DNA from: an uncultured Bacteroides sp.
GTDB taxonomy: Bacteria; Bacteroidota; Bacteroidia; Bacteroidales; Bacteroidaceae
Assembly: GCF_900547205.1 (NCBI RefSeq)
Contig: NZ_URFY01000002.1
Location: 1-64,000, forward strand
Direction: 5' to 3'
Length of the DNA: 64,000 nucleotides
Each line of letters opens with the position of its first letter. Positions within the stretch are counted from its first letter, which is position 1. Below, in pieces: positions 1 to 8,009 of this stretch. Below the pieces are notes generated by a model that did not search any database, was not told where the DNA came from, and saw only the letters and a list, made by a program, of their open reading frames with translations. The translations under genes and the position numbers were made by a program.

Positions 1-853
1 CAGTCATACCATAAGAAGCAGGTCCAGCAGCCATGTTATCCGGGTGAAGAGTACGACCTGTACCACCACCAGAAGCTACTGAGAAATAAGGCTTACCAGC
101 AAGAACACGTTCTTTCTTGTAAGTACCTGCAACTGGGTGTTGGAAACGAGTCGGGTTAGTAGAGTTACCAGTGATAGAAACGTCTACGCCTTCTTTCCAC
201 ATGATAGCAACACCTTCGCGAACGTCGTCAGCACCGTAGCATTTTACTTTTGCACGAGGACCGTCAGAGTAAGCGATTTCGCGAACAACTTTCAGTTCAC
301 CTGTAAAGTAATCAAACTGAGTCTGAACATAAGTAAAGCCGTTGATACGAGAGATAATCTGAGCAGCATCTTTTCCAAGACCGTTCAGGATGCAACGCAA
401 TGGCTCTTTACGTACTTTGTCTGCTTTTGCAGCAATCTTGATTGCACCTTCGGCAGCAGCGAAAGATTCGTGACCTGCCAAGAAAGCGAAACATTTAGTT
501 TCTTCGCGCAGCAACATAGCAGCCAAGTTACCATGACCGATACCAACCTTACGGTCGTCGGCTACAGAACCCGGGATACAGAATGCTTGCAGACCGATAC
601 CGATAGCTTCGGCAGCTTGGGCAGCATTTGTGCAGTTCTTCTTCAGAGCGATTGCAGTACCAACAACATAAGCCCATTTTGCGTTTTCAAAACAGATAGG
701 CTGAGTCTCTTCACACGTTTTATAAGGATCAAGTCCGGCAGCTTCGCAGATTGCGTTAGCTTCTTCGATGTCTTTGATGCCGTTAGCGTTCAAGGCTTCA
801 ATGATACCTTTGATACGACGGTCTTGGCTTTCGAATTTTACTTCTCTAATCAT
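1..853 (-). CDS. GGGtGRT-family protein (C-terminus cut by window edge)
   Basis: About 284 codons are present and the gene runs off the left edge, so the C-terminus is missing. The translation starts MIREVKFESQDRRIKGII and contains SGGGTGRTLHPDN near the visible end, the motif that names the GGGtGRT family. The family's biochemical role is not established; it is regularly paired with a NifU-like scaffold, as here. Several cysteines (for example in EAAGLDPYKTCEETQPICFE) could hold metal or an Fe-S cluster, which is inference. The ATG at 853-851 is preceded by a perfect TAAGGAGG (forward 863-870) with 9 nt spacing, so the start is secure. Such a strong Shine-Dalgarno is rare in Bacteroides and suggests high expression. 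It is the downstream gene of a two-gene unit. Confidence 0.88.
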   Translation of the reverse strand, partial: MIREVKFESQDRRIKGIIEALNANGIKDIEEANAICEAAGLDPYKTCEETQPICFENAKWAYVVGTAIALKKNCTNAAQAAEAIGIGLQAFCIPGSVADDRKVGIGHGNLAAMLLREETKCFAFLAGHESFAAAEGAIKIAAKADKVRKEPLRCILNGLGKDAAQIISRINGFTYVQTQFDYFTGELKVVREIAYSDGPRAKVKCYGADDVREGVAIMWKEGVDVSITGNSTNPTRFQHPVAGTYKKERVLAGKPYFSVASGGGTGRTLHPDNMAAGPASYGMT

Positions 854-862
854 AGTTTCTTT

Positions 863-870
863 CCTCCTTA
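863..870 (-). promoter_or_regulatory. Strong Shine-Dalgarno for the GGGtGRT gene
   Basis: TAAGGAGG on the minus strand lies 9 nt before the ATG and close to the stop of the upstream scaffold gene (stop at 873-875). Full complementarity to the 16S 3' end is unusual for this lineage, where A-rich leaders are the rule; it decides the start and implies independent strong initiation on the downstream cistron. Confidence 0.85.
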
Positions 871-872
871 TA

Positions 873-1574
873 TTATTCGTGACGTGGATCAATAGATTTA
901 ACTGCTCCCTGTTCTGCTGTTACGCGACCATAAGTACCTGTAACTTTCTTCAATGCTTCGTTAGCATCGGTACCTTTCTTGATTTCGTCCATGAACTTAC
1001 CCATGTGTACGAATTCGTATCCGCAGATTTCGTCGTTCTTGTCCAAGAAGATTTGTTTGATATAACCTTCTGCCATTTCGAGGTAACGAGGACCTTTAGC
1101 CAAAGTACCATAAAGAGTACCTACCTGGCTGCGCAGACCTTTACCCAAGTCTTCCAGACCTGCACCGATAATCAGACCACCTTCAGAGAAAGCTGATTGA
1201 GTGCGTCCGTAAACGATTTGCAGGAAGAGTTCGCGCATAGCTGTATTGATAGCGTCGCAAACAAGGTCAGTGTTCAATGCTTCAAGAACTGTTTTACCCG
1301 GAAGGATTTCAGAAGCCATAGCAGCTGAGTGAGTCATACCAGAGCAACCGATTGTCTCGATCAAAGCTTCCTGGATGATTCCTTCTTTAACGTTCAGTGT
1401 CAGTTTGCAAGCACCCTGCTGAGGAGCGCACCAACCGATACCGTGTGTCAAACCAGAAATATCAACGATTTCTTTAGATTTTACCCATTTGCCTTCTTCG
1501 GGTATGGGAGCCGGTCCGTGGTTAGGACCCTTCTTTACAACACACATGTGTTCCACTTCGTGTGAATAAGTCAT
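873..1574 (-). CDS. NifU-like iron-sulfur cluster assembly scaffold protein
   Basis: 233 residues from the ATG at 1574. The reading frame stays open further upstream, but MTYSHEVEHMCVVKKGPNH is the expected family N-terminus, and the extra 21 residues are out of character. A NifU N-domain-like core shows cysteines in GWCAPQQGACK and ETIGCSGMTHSAA, spaced as cluster ligands would be in IscU/NifU scaffolds. The likely role is to assemble an Fe-S cluster and pass it to a client; the next gene, the GGGtGRT protein 19 nt downstream, is the obvious partner. Family identity is firm; the client relationship is inferred from the conserved pairing. Confidence 0.87.
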   Translation of the reverse strand: MTYSHEVEHMCVVKKGPNHGPAPIPEEGKWVKSKEIVDISGLTHGIGWCAPQQGACKLTLNVKEGIIQEALIETIGCSGMTHSAAMASEILPGKTVLEALNTDLVCDAINTAMRELFLQIVYGRTQSAFSEGGLIIGAGLEDLGKGLRSQVGTLYGTLAKGPRYLEMAEGYIKQIFLDKNDEICGYEFVHMGKFMDEIKKGTDANEALKKVTGTYGRVTAEQGAVKSIDPRHE

Positions 1575-1813
1575 AATTAGCTCTTTTTTAAGTGATATAA
1601 TTAAAAATACGTAGTCGCGATTCTCTAAATCGCCCACAAAGGTAGTCGATTTATTTGTTTATGCAAATCGGCTATTATTACTTTTTTAAGAAAATAGAAG
1701 ATTCTGTTTGTGTTTTTTCTTTGTTTGCAAAGTCGAGATAGCATTTGAGAATGATTGTTGACCGTCGAACTATTTCTCCATCTATTTGTTGTTACATGAA
1801 ATACTAGTATTAT

Positions 1814-2218
1814 ATGGAACTGAATCAAGTAGATATGCATTATTTAATTACGGCAATCATCGTCATTTCGTCTGCGCTCGTATTCTATACGATAGGTGTT
1901 TGGGGGGAGCGTATTCAGCGAAAATTGAAGTTTTGGCACATCATTTTCTTTCTTCTGGGCTTGATAGCCGATACTGTGGGCACTGCCTTGATGGAAAAGA
2001 TTGCCGAGACGACTCATCTACATGATGAATTTCATACGGTGACGGGGGTGATAGCCATACTTTTGATGTTGGTGCACGCTTCGTGGGCAATGTGGACCTA
2101 TGTGAAAGGCACGCCTGTGGAAAAAAGACATTTCAATCGCTTTAGTATTGTGGTTTGGTTCATTTGGCTTATACCTTATATTATAGGGGTGTATTTGGGA
2201 ATGCGACTGCACGTTTAG
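1814..2218 (+). CDS. HsmA-like (TIGR03987) small integral membrane protein
   Basis: 134 residues with four hydrophobic segments at about residues 9-28, 41-61, 76-95 and 109-130, and short charged loops. The pattern of H residues in the loops (HLHDEFHTVTG and LVHASWAMW) matches the HsmA/TIGR03987 family as I know it; its function is not settled. The gene is divergent from the Fe-S scaffold gene. A second in-frame ATG lies at 1835 (MHYLITA), so the true start could be seven codons later. The intergenic space before it has no clear promoter match. Confidence 0.72.
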   Translation: MELNQVDMHYLITAIIVISSALVFYTIGVWGERIQRKLKFWHIIFFLLGLIADTVGTALMEKIAETTHLHDEFHTVTGVIAILLMLVHASWAMWTYVKGTPVEKRHFNRFSIVVWFIWLIPYIIGVYLGMRLHV

Positions 2219-2271
2219 GCGCCGATTCTCCTACTGATACATCAATCTAGTACAAGCGCTTTTTGTTTCTA

Positions 2272-2295
2272 GGCTTGAAACTCCGGTTTCAAGCC
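2272..2295. repeat. Perfect hairpin of the GGCTTGAAAC repeat type
   Basis: GGCTTGAAAC, loop TCCG, GTTTCAAGCC: a 10-bp perfect stem with a 4-nt loop. The arm is the same as the unit start of the 22-bp tandem array at 22055-22142, so this is a solitary member of the same repeat family 20 kb away. There is no U-tract on either side, so it is not a standard terminator. Confidence 0.75.
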
Positions 2296-2593
2296 GCGAA
2301 AAACTTCGTCTCCCTACTGATTCTGAAAGACAACTAGTGGCAAATGCACAACAAACCGTAGGCACTCCGGAGTTTGCGGCTACTAATCTTGCATCAAAAA
2401 TGAAGTGAAATCTGCTATTTCAGGTGGGGATAAATCAGTTATTGAGTATTAATGCGTAGTTTATCACCTAAAACTACTCGATTTCTCAGTTATTAATGGC
2501 TGTTGTCTAAAGAATTAATAGTCATTGTGATAGTTGTTAATGCTTTGGGTATCAGTAGTTAACTTCTCTTTTAGTAAAAAAACGGTATGAGGG

Positions 2594-2601
2594 TAACTTT
2601 G
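2594..2601 (+). promoter_or_regulatory. Bacteroides-type promoter -7 element (TAACTTTG)
   Basis: TAACTTTGC fits the Bacteroides sigma-AB -7 consensus TAnnTTTG, with a T-rich -33 region about 21 nt upstream. A second candidate, TAGCTTTG at 2763-2770 with ATTG 20 nt upstream, sits only 23 nt before the ATG of the DUF4375 gene. Either or both may drive it. Confidence 0.5.
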
Positions 2602-2793
2602 CACCCTGATAGTAAAATCATGCCTGCCCTCATACCTGAAACTCCGATGAATAAAGGGATTGAAGCAATCTATGAGGGTATGAGGGTAAAAACGCTCTCA
2701 ACTTTTTCTTGGAAGAAATATTATTTGTATCCCGACGTATTGGGATGTAGGATAAAATTTCGTAGCTTTGCTGCTCAATTTATTAGAAAGATT

Positions 2794-3294
2794 ATGATTG
2801 AAGTTATAGAATCTGCTTTGCAGAAAGCTGCGGGCGAAGGAATGGATGAGTTTATCCAAGCATTTACAGATAAATATAAAGAGGTGATTGGTGGTGAGTT
2901 GACTGCTGAAACGATGCCTTTATTGACAGGGGAACAACATTCTTTGCTAGCCTATCAGATATTTCGTGATGAAGTGATGGCAGGCGGATTCTGCCAATTG
3001 ATTCAGAACGGTTATGGCGGATATATCTTCGATAATCCGTTTGCGAAGGTGATGCGCTTGTGGGGAGCCGAGGAATTTTCTAAGTTGGTGTATAAGGCAA
3101 AGAAAATCTACGATGCACACCGGGACGACTTGGAGAAGGAACGGACGGATGATGAATTTATGGCGATGTATGAGCAATATGAGGCTTTTGATGAATTGGA
3201 GGAGGCCTACTTGGATATGGAAGAACAGGTGACGGCAATGGTTGCAAGCTATGTGGATGAACATTTGGAACTTTTTGCAGAAATAATAAAGTAA
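2794..3294 (+). CDS. DUF4375 (DMP19-like) domain protein
   Basis: 166 residues from ATG 2794 (MIEVIESALQKAAGEGM). An upstream in-frame extension to 2587 is rejected because it overlaps two promoter-like elements and has no family resemblance. The core motif GGFCQLIQNGYGGYIFDN is the hallmark of DUF4375/DMP19 proteins; the C-terminal half is acidic and helical. No signal peptide or membrane segment, so cytoplasmic. Proteins of this family often sit in immunity or unknown-function contexts, but nothing toxin-like is adjacent here. Function unknown. Confidence 0.72.
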   Translation: MIEVIESALQKAAGEGMDEFIQAFTDKYKEVIGGELTAETMPLLTGEQHSLLAYQIFRDEVMAGGFCQLIQNGYGGYIFDNPFAKVMRLWGAEEFSKLVYKAKKIYDAHRDDLEKERTDDEFMAMYEQYEAFDELEEAYLDMEEQVTAMVASYVDEHLELFAEIIK

Positions 3295-3347
3295 GCGATG
3301 CAGTATTTTTTAAGTAGCTGCATTTACTTAATGTGAATTAGAATTTA

Positions 3348-3355
3348 TATCTTTG
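3348..3355 (+). promoter_or_regulatory. Promoter -7 element TATCTTTG for the NigD-like gene
   Basis: TATCTTTGC is the most common form of the Bacteroides -7 box. A TTTA lies 21 nt upstream as -33. Transcription would start around 3362, giving a leader of about 10-20 nt, which excludes the TTG at 3353 as a start. Confidence 0.65.
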
Positions 3356-3370
3356 CAAAATCTAAAAAAT

Positions 3371-4162
3371 ATGTTTATGAAACAGATGAAATTTTTCTTG
3401 GTGGCTTTAATGACTGTAGTAATGAGTGTGTCGGTTACTTCTTGTATGAATGGGGATGATAATACAATAAGACAACGAGAAGCAATAGCTAAGTGTATAA
3501 GTACATATCCTCCTACATTCCAGTTTGAAAGTGGGCAGAAATTTGTCGTTGATGATATGTCATTATTAACATTGGAAACTGGATCGTTGTATTATTTTAT
3601 CTATGAATTTGATAGTGCTGAGCAAGATGAAAACTCATCTACTCTTAATGTGAAAATTATTAGTGGAGCTCCTTCTAAAGTTGATGCAGATGTCAATGAA
3701 GGACCGACAAATATTACTGAATCGACAAAAGCCAATGCACCACTATTTACATTTAATGCAGATCTCTCAACTCAGCCCTTTGATAGATATGATCAGCAAT
3801 ATATCGTAATTCCTGTTGTTTATTGGGTAAAAGTGGAAGGTACTTCTGAAGACCAAAAAAAGGAATTTGACAAGCATTCATTTATTCTCACTTATGATGA
3901 AGATGAAATTGGAGCTGATGCTACTGAATTGGTGCTGACACTAAATCATGTTATCAATACTACTGGTGAAGAAAATGTGACTCGTGATAGATATACTGCA
4001 ACATATAAGGCATACCGTTTGGATTATGCATTGAGTGCATTTAGCTCTAAAACAGGAGGTAAAAAACCAACTAAGATTACTATCAAGGCTAAAGTTAATG
4101 CTTCAAGAAATGACCTGTCGGGTGCTACTGATGCCACTCCATGGACTTATACATTTAAATAA
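3371..4162 (+). CDS. NigD-like lipoprotein
   Basis: 263 residues from ATG 3371; ATGs at 3377 and 3386 are also possible. A signal peptide ends in a lipobox (SVSVTSC), so the protein is a periplasmic or surface lipoprotein. The rest resembles NigD-like proteins of Bacteroides: an N-terminal beta domain (about residues 30-110) and a C-terminal domain containing the conserved ending DATPWTYTFK. NigD is the presumed immunity partner in a B. fragilis bacteriocin locus, but most NigD-like proteins have no nearby bacteriocin, and none is visible here. Codon use is more A/T-rich than in the downstream smpB-metH genes. The gene ends 2 nt before the Yip1 gene. Confidence 0.75.
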   Translation: MFMKQMKFFLVALMTVVMSVSVTSCMNGDDNTIRQREAIAKCISTYPPTFQFESGQKFVVDDMSLLTLETGSLYYFIYEFDSAEQDENSSTLNVKIISGAPSKVDADVNEGPTNITESTKANAPLFTFNADLSTQPFDRYDQQYIVIPVVYWVKVEGTSEDQKKEFDKHSFILTYDEDEIGADATELVLTLNHVINTTGEENVTRDRYTATYKAYRLDYALSAFSSKTGGKKPTKITIKAKVNASRNDLSGATDATPWTYTFK

Positions 4163-4164
4163 CA

Positions 4165-4740
4165 TTGAACTACAAAGAACTATTTAACATAGCAATGAAA
4201 TTAATTTCCTCTCCGGCCAAGGCTTGGGAGGAAATTTCTATGGAAGAGGATAGGCGAAAGGTATTCATGGCTTTCGTCTATCCTATGATAGGTTTATGCG
4301 GTCTGTCCGTCTTCATCGGCTCATTGCTGACGAACGGTTGGGGAGGTCCGCAAAGTTTCCAGATAGCTATGACCAACTGTTGTGCCGTAGCTGTAGCCCT
4401 GTTCGGTGGCTACTTTCTGGCAGCCTATGCCATCAATGAAATGGGAGTGAGGATGTTCGGCCTACCAGCCAATATCCCGTTGACTCAACAATTTGCAGGA
4501 TATGCACTTGTTGTATCCTTCCTGCTTCAGATAGTGACCGGACTATTGCCCGACTTTAGGATTATAGCTTGGCTGTTACAATTTTACATCGTCTACGTCG
4601 TGTGGGAAGGAACACCCATCATGATAGGAGTAGAAGAAAAACTGCGGTTGAAGTACACACTTTTTTCATCTGCTTTGTTAATACTATGTCCGATGGTGAT
4701 TCAAATTGTGTTCAACAGGCTGACCACCCTACTTAATTAA
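4165..4740 (+). CDS. Yip1-domain integral membrane protein (TTG start)
   Basis: 191 residues, starting at TTG (4165), only 2 nt after the preceding stop. I chose TTG because NYKELFNIAMKLISSPAKAW matches the usual start of Bacteroides Yip1-domain proteins (MNYKELF...SSPAKAWEEI), and no ATG lies upstream. About five hydrophobic segments follow (roughly residues 36-55, 73-93, 109-128, 132-150, 167-187). Role unknown; the family is a generic membrane fold. The tight spacing to the lipoprotein gene and to smpB (12 nt) suggests cotranscription. Confidence 0.75.
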   Translation: MNYKELFNIAMKLISSPAKAWEEISMEEDRRKVFMAFVYPMIGLCGLSVFIGSLLTNGWGGPQSFQIAMTNCCAVAVALFGGYFLAAYAINEMGVRMFGLPANIPLTQQFAGYALVVSFLLQIVTGLLPDFRIIAWLLQFYIVYVVWEGTPIMIGVEEKLRLKYTLFSSALLILCPMVIQIVFNRLTTLLN

Positions 4741-4752
4741 TTATGTGTAAAG

Positions 4753-5205
4753 ATGAAACAACCTCCTGTAAATATCAAGAATAAACGTGCAACGTTTGAC
4801 TACGAGCTGATAGATACCTACACAGCCGGCATCGTGCTGACAGGTACCGAAATCAAATCCATCCGTCTGGGGAAAGCCAGTCTGGTAGATACGTTTTGTT
4901 ATTTTGCCAAAGGCGAATTGTGGGTGAAGAATATGCACATCGCCGAGTACTTCTACGGTTCGTACAACAACCATACGGCGCGTAGAGAAAGGAAGTTGTT
5001 ACTCAGCAAAAAAGAACTGGATAAGCTCCAGCGGGAAATGAAAAGTCCCGGCTTTACGATTGTTCCCGTACGCCTGTTTATCAATGAAAAAGGTTTGGCG
5101 AAACTGGTCGTTGCCTTGGCAAAAGGAAAGAAAGAATACGATAAGCGGGAATCGATTAAAGAAAAAGACGACCGTAGAGATATGGCACGTATGTTTAAGC
5201 GGTAG
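4753..5205 (+). CDS. smpB: SsrA-binding protein SmpB
   Basis: 150 residues, the usual SmpB length. SmpB binds tmRNA and brings it to stalled ribosomes for trans-translation. The N-terminal OB-fold is clear: NKRATFDYELIDTYTAGIVL, GTEIKSIR and the central HIAEYFYGSYNNHTARRERKLLL. The C-terminal basic tail (KKEYDKRESIKEKDDRRDMA) is the part that inserts into the mRNA channel. ATG at 4753 gives the expected start MKQPPVNIKNKRA. It is followed 46 nt later by metH. Confidence 0.97.
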   Translation: MKQPPVNIKNKRATFDYELIDTYTAGIVLTGTEIKSIRLGKASLVDTFCYFAKGELWVKNMHIAEYFYGSYNNHTARRERKLLLSKKELDKLQREMKSPGFTIVPVRLFINEKGLAKLVVALAKGKKEYDKRESIKEKDDRRDMARMFKR

Positions 5206-5251
5206 GCGAGTGTGCTGCCAATAGGTAGGTATTAAAGAGATAATAAGGTAA

Positions 5252-7999
5252 ATGAAAAAGACTATCAATCAGGTTGTATCCGAACGAATCCTTATTCTGG
5301 ATGGCGCAATGGGTACAATGATTCAACAATACGATCTTAAAGAAGAAGATTTCCGCGGCGAGCGATTCGCACATATCCCCGGACAGTTGAAAGGGAACAA
5401 CGACTTATTGTGTCTCACACGTCCCGATGTCATTCAGGATATTCATCGTAAATATCTGGAAGCGGGTGCAGACATTATCGAAACCAATACATTCAGTTCG
5501 ACAACCGTCTCCATGGCCGATTATCACATGGAAGAGTACGTGACCGAGATGAATCTTGCCGCTGTGAAGCTTGCCCGCAACCTTGCCGACGAGTATACGG
5601 CAAAGAATCCCGATAAACCACGATTCGTGGCAGGCTCGGTAGGACCTACCAACAAAACCTGCTCCATGAGCCCGGATGTGAACAACCCTGCATATCGTGC
5701 TTTGAGCTACGACGAACTGGCTGTATCCTATCAGCAACAGATGGAAGCCATGCTGCAAGGAGGGGTAGATGCTCTTCTTAGCGAAACCATTTTTGATACG
5801 CTGAATGCCAAAGCGGCCATCTTTGCAGCCGAACAAGCGATGAAGGCAACAGGCATCGAAGTGCCCGTCATGCTATCCGTCACCGTGTCCGATATTGGCG
5901 GCCGCACCTTGTCCGGTCAGACATTGGAAGCATTCCTCGCTTCTGTGCAACACGCCCGTATCTTCTCCGTCGGACTGAACTGCTCCTTCGGTGCCCGCCA
6001 GTTGAAACCTTTTCTGGAACAACTCGCTGCCCGTGCACCTTATTATATAAGTGCCTATCCCAATGCCGGACTGCCCAATAGCTTGGGTAAATACGACCAG
6101 ACCCCTGCGGACATGGCACATGAAGTGAAAGAATATATCCAAGAAGGATTAATCAATATTATCGGCGGCTGTTGCGGAACAACGGATGCCTATATTGCCG
6201 AATACCCCGCCTTGGTGAAAGATGCCAAGCCGCACATTCCCGTTTCCAAGCCCGATTGTATGTGGCTTTCCGGTCTTGAACTGCTCGAAGTGAAGCCTGA
6301 GATTAACTTCGTCAACGTGGGAGAACGCTGCAACGTGGCCGGTTCGCGCAAATTCCTCCGCCTGATTAATGAAAAGAAATATGATGAAGCACTGTCCATC
6401 GCCCGCCAGCAAGTAGAAGACGGAGCTTTGGTTATCGACGTCAACATGGACGACGGACTGCTCGACGCCAAGACCGAGATGACTACCTTCCTCAACCTCA
6501 TTATGTCCGAACCGGAAATTGCCCGCGTTCCGGTTATGATCGACTCTTCCAAGTGGGAAGTGATAGAAGCGGGATTGAAATGCCTGCAAGGTAAGTCGAT
6601 AGTCAACTCCATCTCGCTGAAAGAAGGAGAGGAGGTTTTCCTTGAACACGCACGTACCGTGAAGCAGTATGGCGCAGCAGCCGTAGTGATGGCATTCGAC
6701 GAAAAAGGACAAGCAGATACCGCTGCCCGCAAAATAGAAGTTTGCGAGCGAGCTTATCGTCTTTTGGTCGATAAAGTTGGCTTCAATCCACACGATATTA
6801 TCTTCGACCCCAATGTGCTTGCCGTAGCCACGGGCATCGAAGATCACAACAACTATGCGGTAGACTTCATCGAAGCTACCGGATGGATAAAGAAAAACCT
6901 GCCCGGCGCACACGTCAGCGGAGGAGTGAGCAATCTCTCTTTCTCGTTCCGTGGCAACAATTACATTCGTGAAGCCATGCATGCCGTATTCCTCTACCAC
7001 GCCATCCAGCAAGGAATGGATATGGGTATCGTGAATCCGGGAACTTCGGTGCTTTACACCGACATCCCTGCCGATGTTCTCGAAAAGATAGAAGACGTCG
7101 TGCTCAACCGCCGTCCGGATGCTGCCGAACGTCTTATCGAACTGGCGGAAAGCCTGAAAGCCACCATGAGCGGCGCAGCAGGACAACCGGCTGTGAAGCA
7201 CGATGCGTGGAGGGAAGAATCAGTTGAGGAACGTTTGAAGTATGCCTTGATGAAAGGAATTGGCGACTTCTTGGAGCAGGATTTGGCAGAAGCGCTGCCT
7301 CTTTACGATAAAGCGGTGGATGTGATTGAAGGTCCGTTGATGGACGGAATGAATCATGTGGGAGAGCTGTTTGGAGAAGGTAAAATGTTCCTTCCCCAAG
7401 TGGTGAAAACTGCCCGCACGATGAAGAAGGCGGTTGCTATCCTCCAACCGATTATTGAATCGGAGAAGGTGGAAGGAACTTCCTCCGCCGGAAAAGTGTT
7501 GCTTGCCACCGTGAAAGGTGACGTGCACGATATCGGAAAGAATATCGTCAGCGTAGTGATGGCATGCAACGGCTATGAAATAGTAGATTTGGGAGTGATG
7601 GTTCCTGCGGAAACCATCGTTCAACGTGCTATCGAAGAAAAGGTGGATATGATAGGACTGAGTGGACTGATTACGCCTTCTCTGGAAGAAATGTCCCATG
7701 TGGCTATGGAGTTGGAGAAAGCGGGACTTGACATTCCGCTGCTGATTGGTGGAGCCACTACGTCGAAGATGCATACGGCATTGAAGATTGCTCCTGTTTA
7801 TCACGCCCCGGTGGTGCACCTCAAAGATGCTTCACAGAATGCAAGCGTCGCTTCCCGATTGCTGAATCCGAAAATGAAAGCGGAACTGGTCAGCGAGTTG
7901 GAGACGGAATATGAAGCGCTTCGCCAAAAGAGCGGATTGATGAAACGTAAAACCGTGTCACTGGAAGAAGCTCAGAAAAATAAGTTGAACCTATTTTAA
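5252..7999 (+). CDS. metH: Cobalamin-dependent methionine synthase, short form lacking the AdoMet activation domain
   Basis: 915 residues. It transfers a methyl group from methyltetrahydrofolate to homocysteine using B12. Domain order: homocysteine-binding barrel (about 1-325) with zinc cysteines in GLNCSFGAR and GGCCGTT; pterin-binding barrel (about 340-600; NVGERCNVAGSRKFLR); B12 cap and Rossmann domains (about 650-890) with the cobalamin-ligating motif DVHDIGKN near residue 757. The protein stops at KNKLNLF, where E. coli MetH (about 1227 residues) continues into the S-adenosylmethionine reactivation domain. Reactivation must come from a separate protein or another route. The stop is clean and no remnant follows, so this is a real architecture and not a truncation. 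Confidence 0.95.
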   Translation: MKKTINQVVSERILILDGAMGTMIQQYDLKEEDFRGERFAHIPGQLKGNNDLLCLTRPDVIQDIHRKYLEAGADIIETNTFSSTTVSMADYHMEEYVTEMNLAAVKLARNLADEYTAKNPDKPRFVAGSVGPTNKTCSMSPDVNNPAYRALSYDELAVSYQQQMEAMLQGGVDALLSETIFDTLNAKAAIFAAEQAMKATGIEVPVMLSVTVSDIGGRTLSGQTLEAFLASVQHARIFSVGLNCSFGARQLKPFLEQLAARAPYYISAYPNAGLPNSLGKYDQTPADMAHEVKEYIQEGLINIIGGCCGTTDAYIAEYPALVKDAKPHIPVSKPDCMWLSGLELLEVKPEINFVNVGERCNVAGSRKFLRLINEKKYDEALSIARQQVEDGALVIDVNMDDGLLDAKTEMTTFLNLIMSEPEIARVPVMIDSSKWEVIEAGLKCLQGKSIVNSISLKEGEEVFLEHARTVKQYGAAAVVMAFDEKGQADTAARKIEVCERAYRLLVDKVGFNPHDIIFDPNVLAVATGIEDHNNYAVDFIEATGWIKKNLPGAHVSGGVSNLSFSFRGNNYIREAMHAVFLYHAIQQGMDMGIVNPGTSVLYTDIPADVLEKIEDVVLNRRPDAAERLIELAESLKATMSGAAGQPAVKHDAWREESVEERLKYALMKGIGDFLEQDLAEALPLYDKAVDVIEGPLMDGMNHVGELFGEGKMFLPQVVKTARTMKKAVAILQPIIESEKVEGTSSAGKVLLATVKGDVHDIGKNIVSVVMACNGYEIVDLGVMVPAETIVQRAIEEKVDMIGLSGLITPSLEEMSHVAMELEKAGLDIPLLIGGATTSKMHTALKIAPVYHAPVVHLKDASQNASVASRLLNPKMKAELVSELETEYEALRQKSGLMKRKTVSLEEAQKNKLNLF

Positions 8000-8009
8000 T
8001 AACCTCACG

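Larger units (their letters stand above)
2219..2793. other. Gene-free stretch with two palindromes and two promoter-like sites
   Basis: No convincing coding sequence. It contains a perfect 10-bp hairpin (2272-2295), a second dyad centred on ACTCCGGAGT (2364-2373), and two TAnnTTTG promoter -7 elements (2594-2601 and 2763-2770). An open frame from 2587 runs into the DUF4375 gene, but its first 69 codons look like translated leader, not protein. Confidence 0.6.

Noticed and set aside
137..895. Plus-strand frame of 252 codons at the left edge
   Set aside because: It is opposite the GGGtGRT gene, which has a perfect Shine-Dalgarno and family motif on the minus strand.
2587..2793. N-terminal extension of the DUF4375 protein
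   Set aside because: It overlaps two promoter-like boxes and adds 69 residues with no family resemblance.
3353..4162. Start of the NigD-like protein at TTG 3353
   Set aside because: That TTG is part of the promoter box TATCTTTG and would precede the transcription start.
6149..7201. 350-codon antisense frame inside metH
   Set aside because: It mirrors conserved MetH codons and has no start context or recognisable motif.
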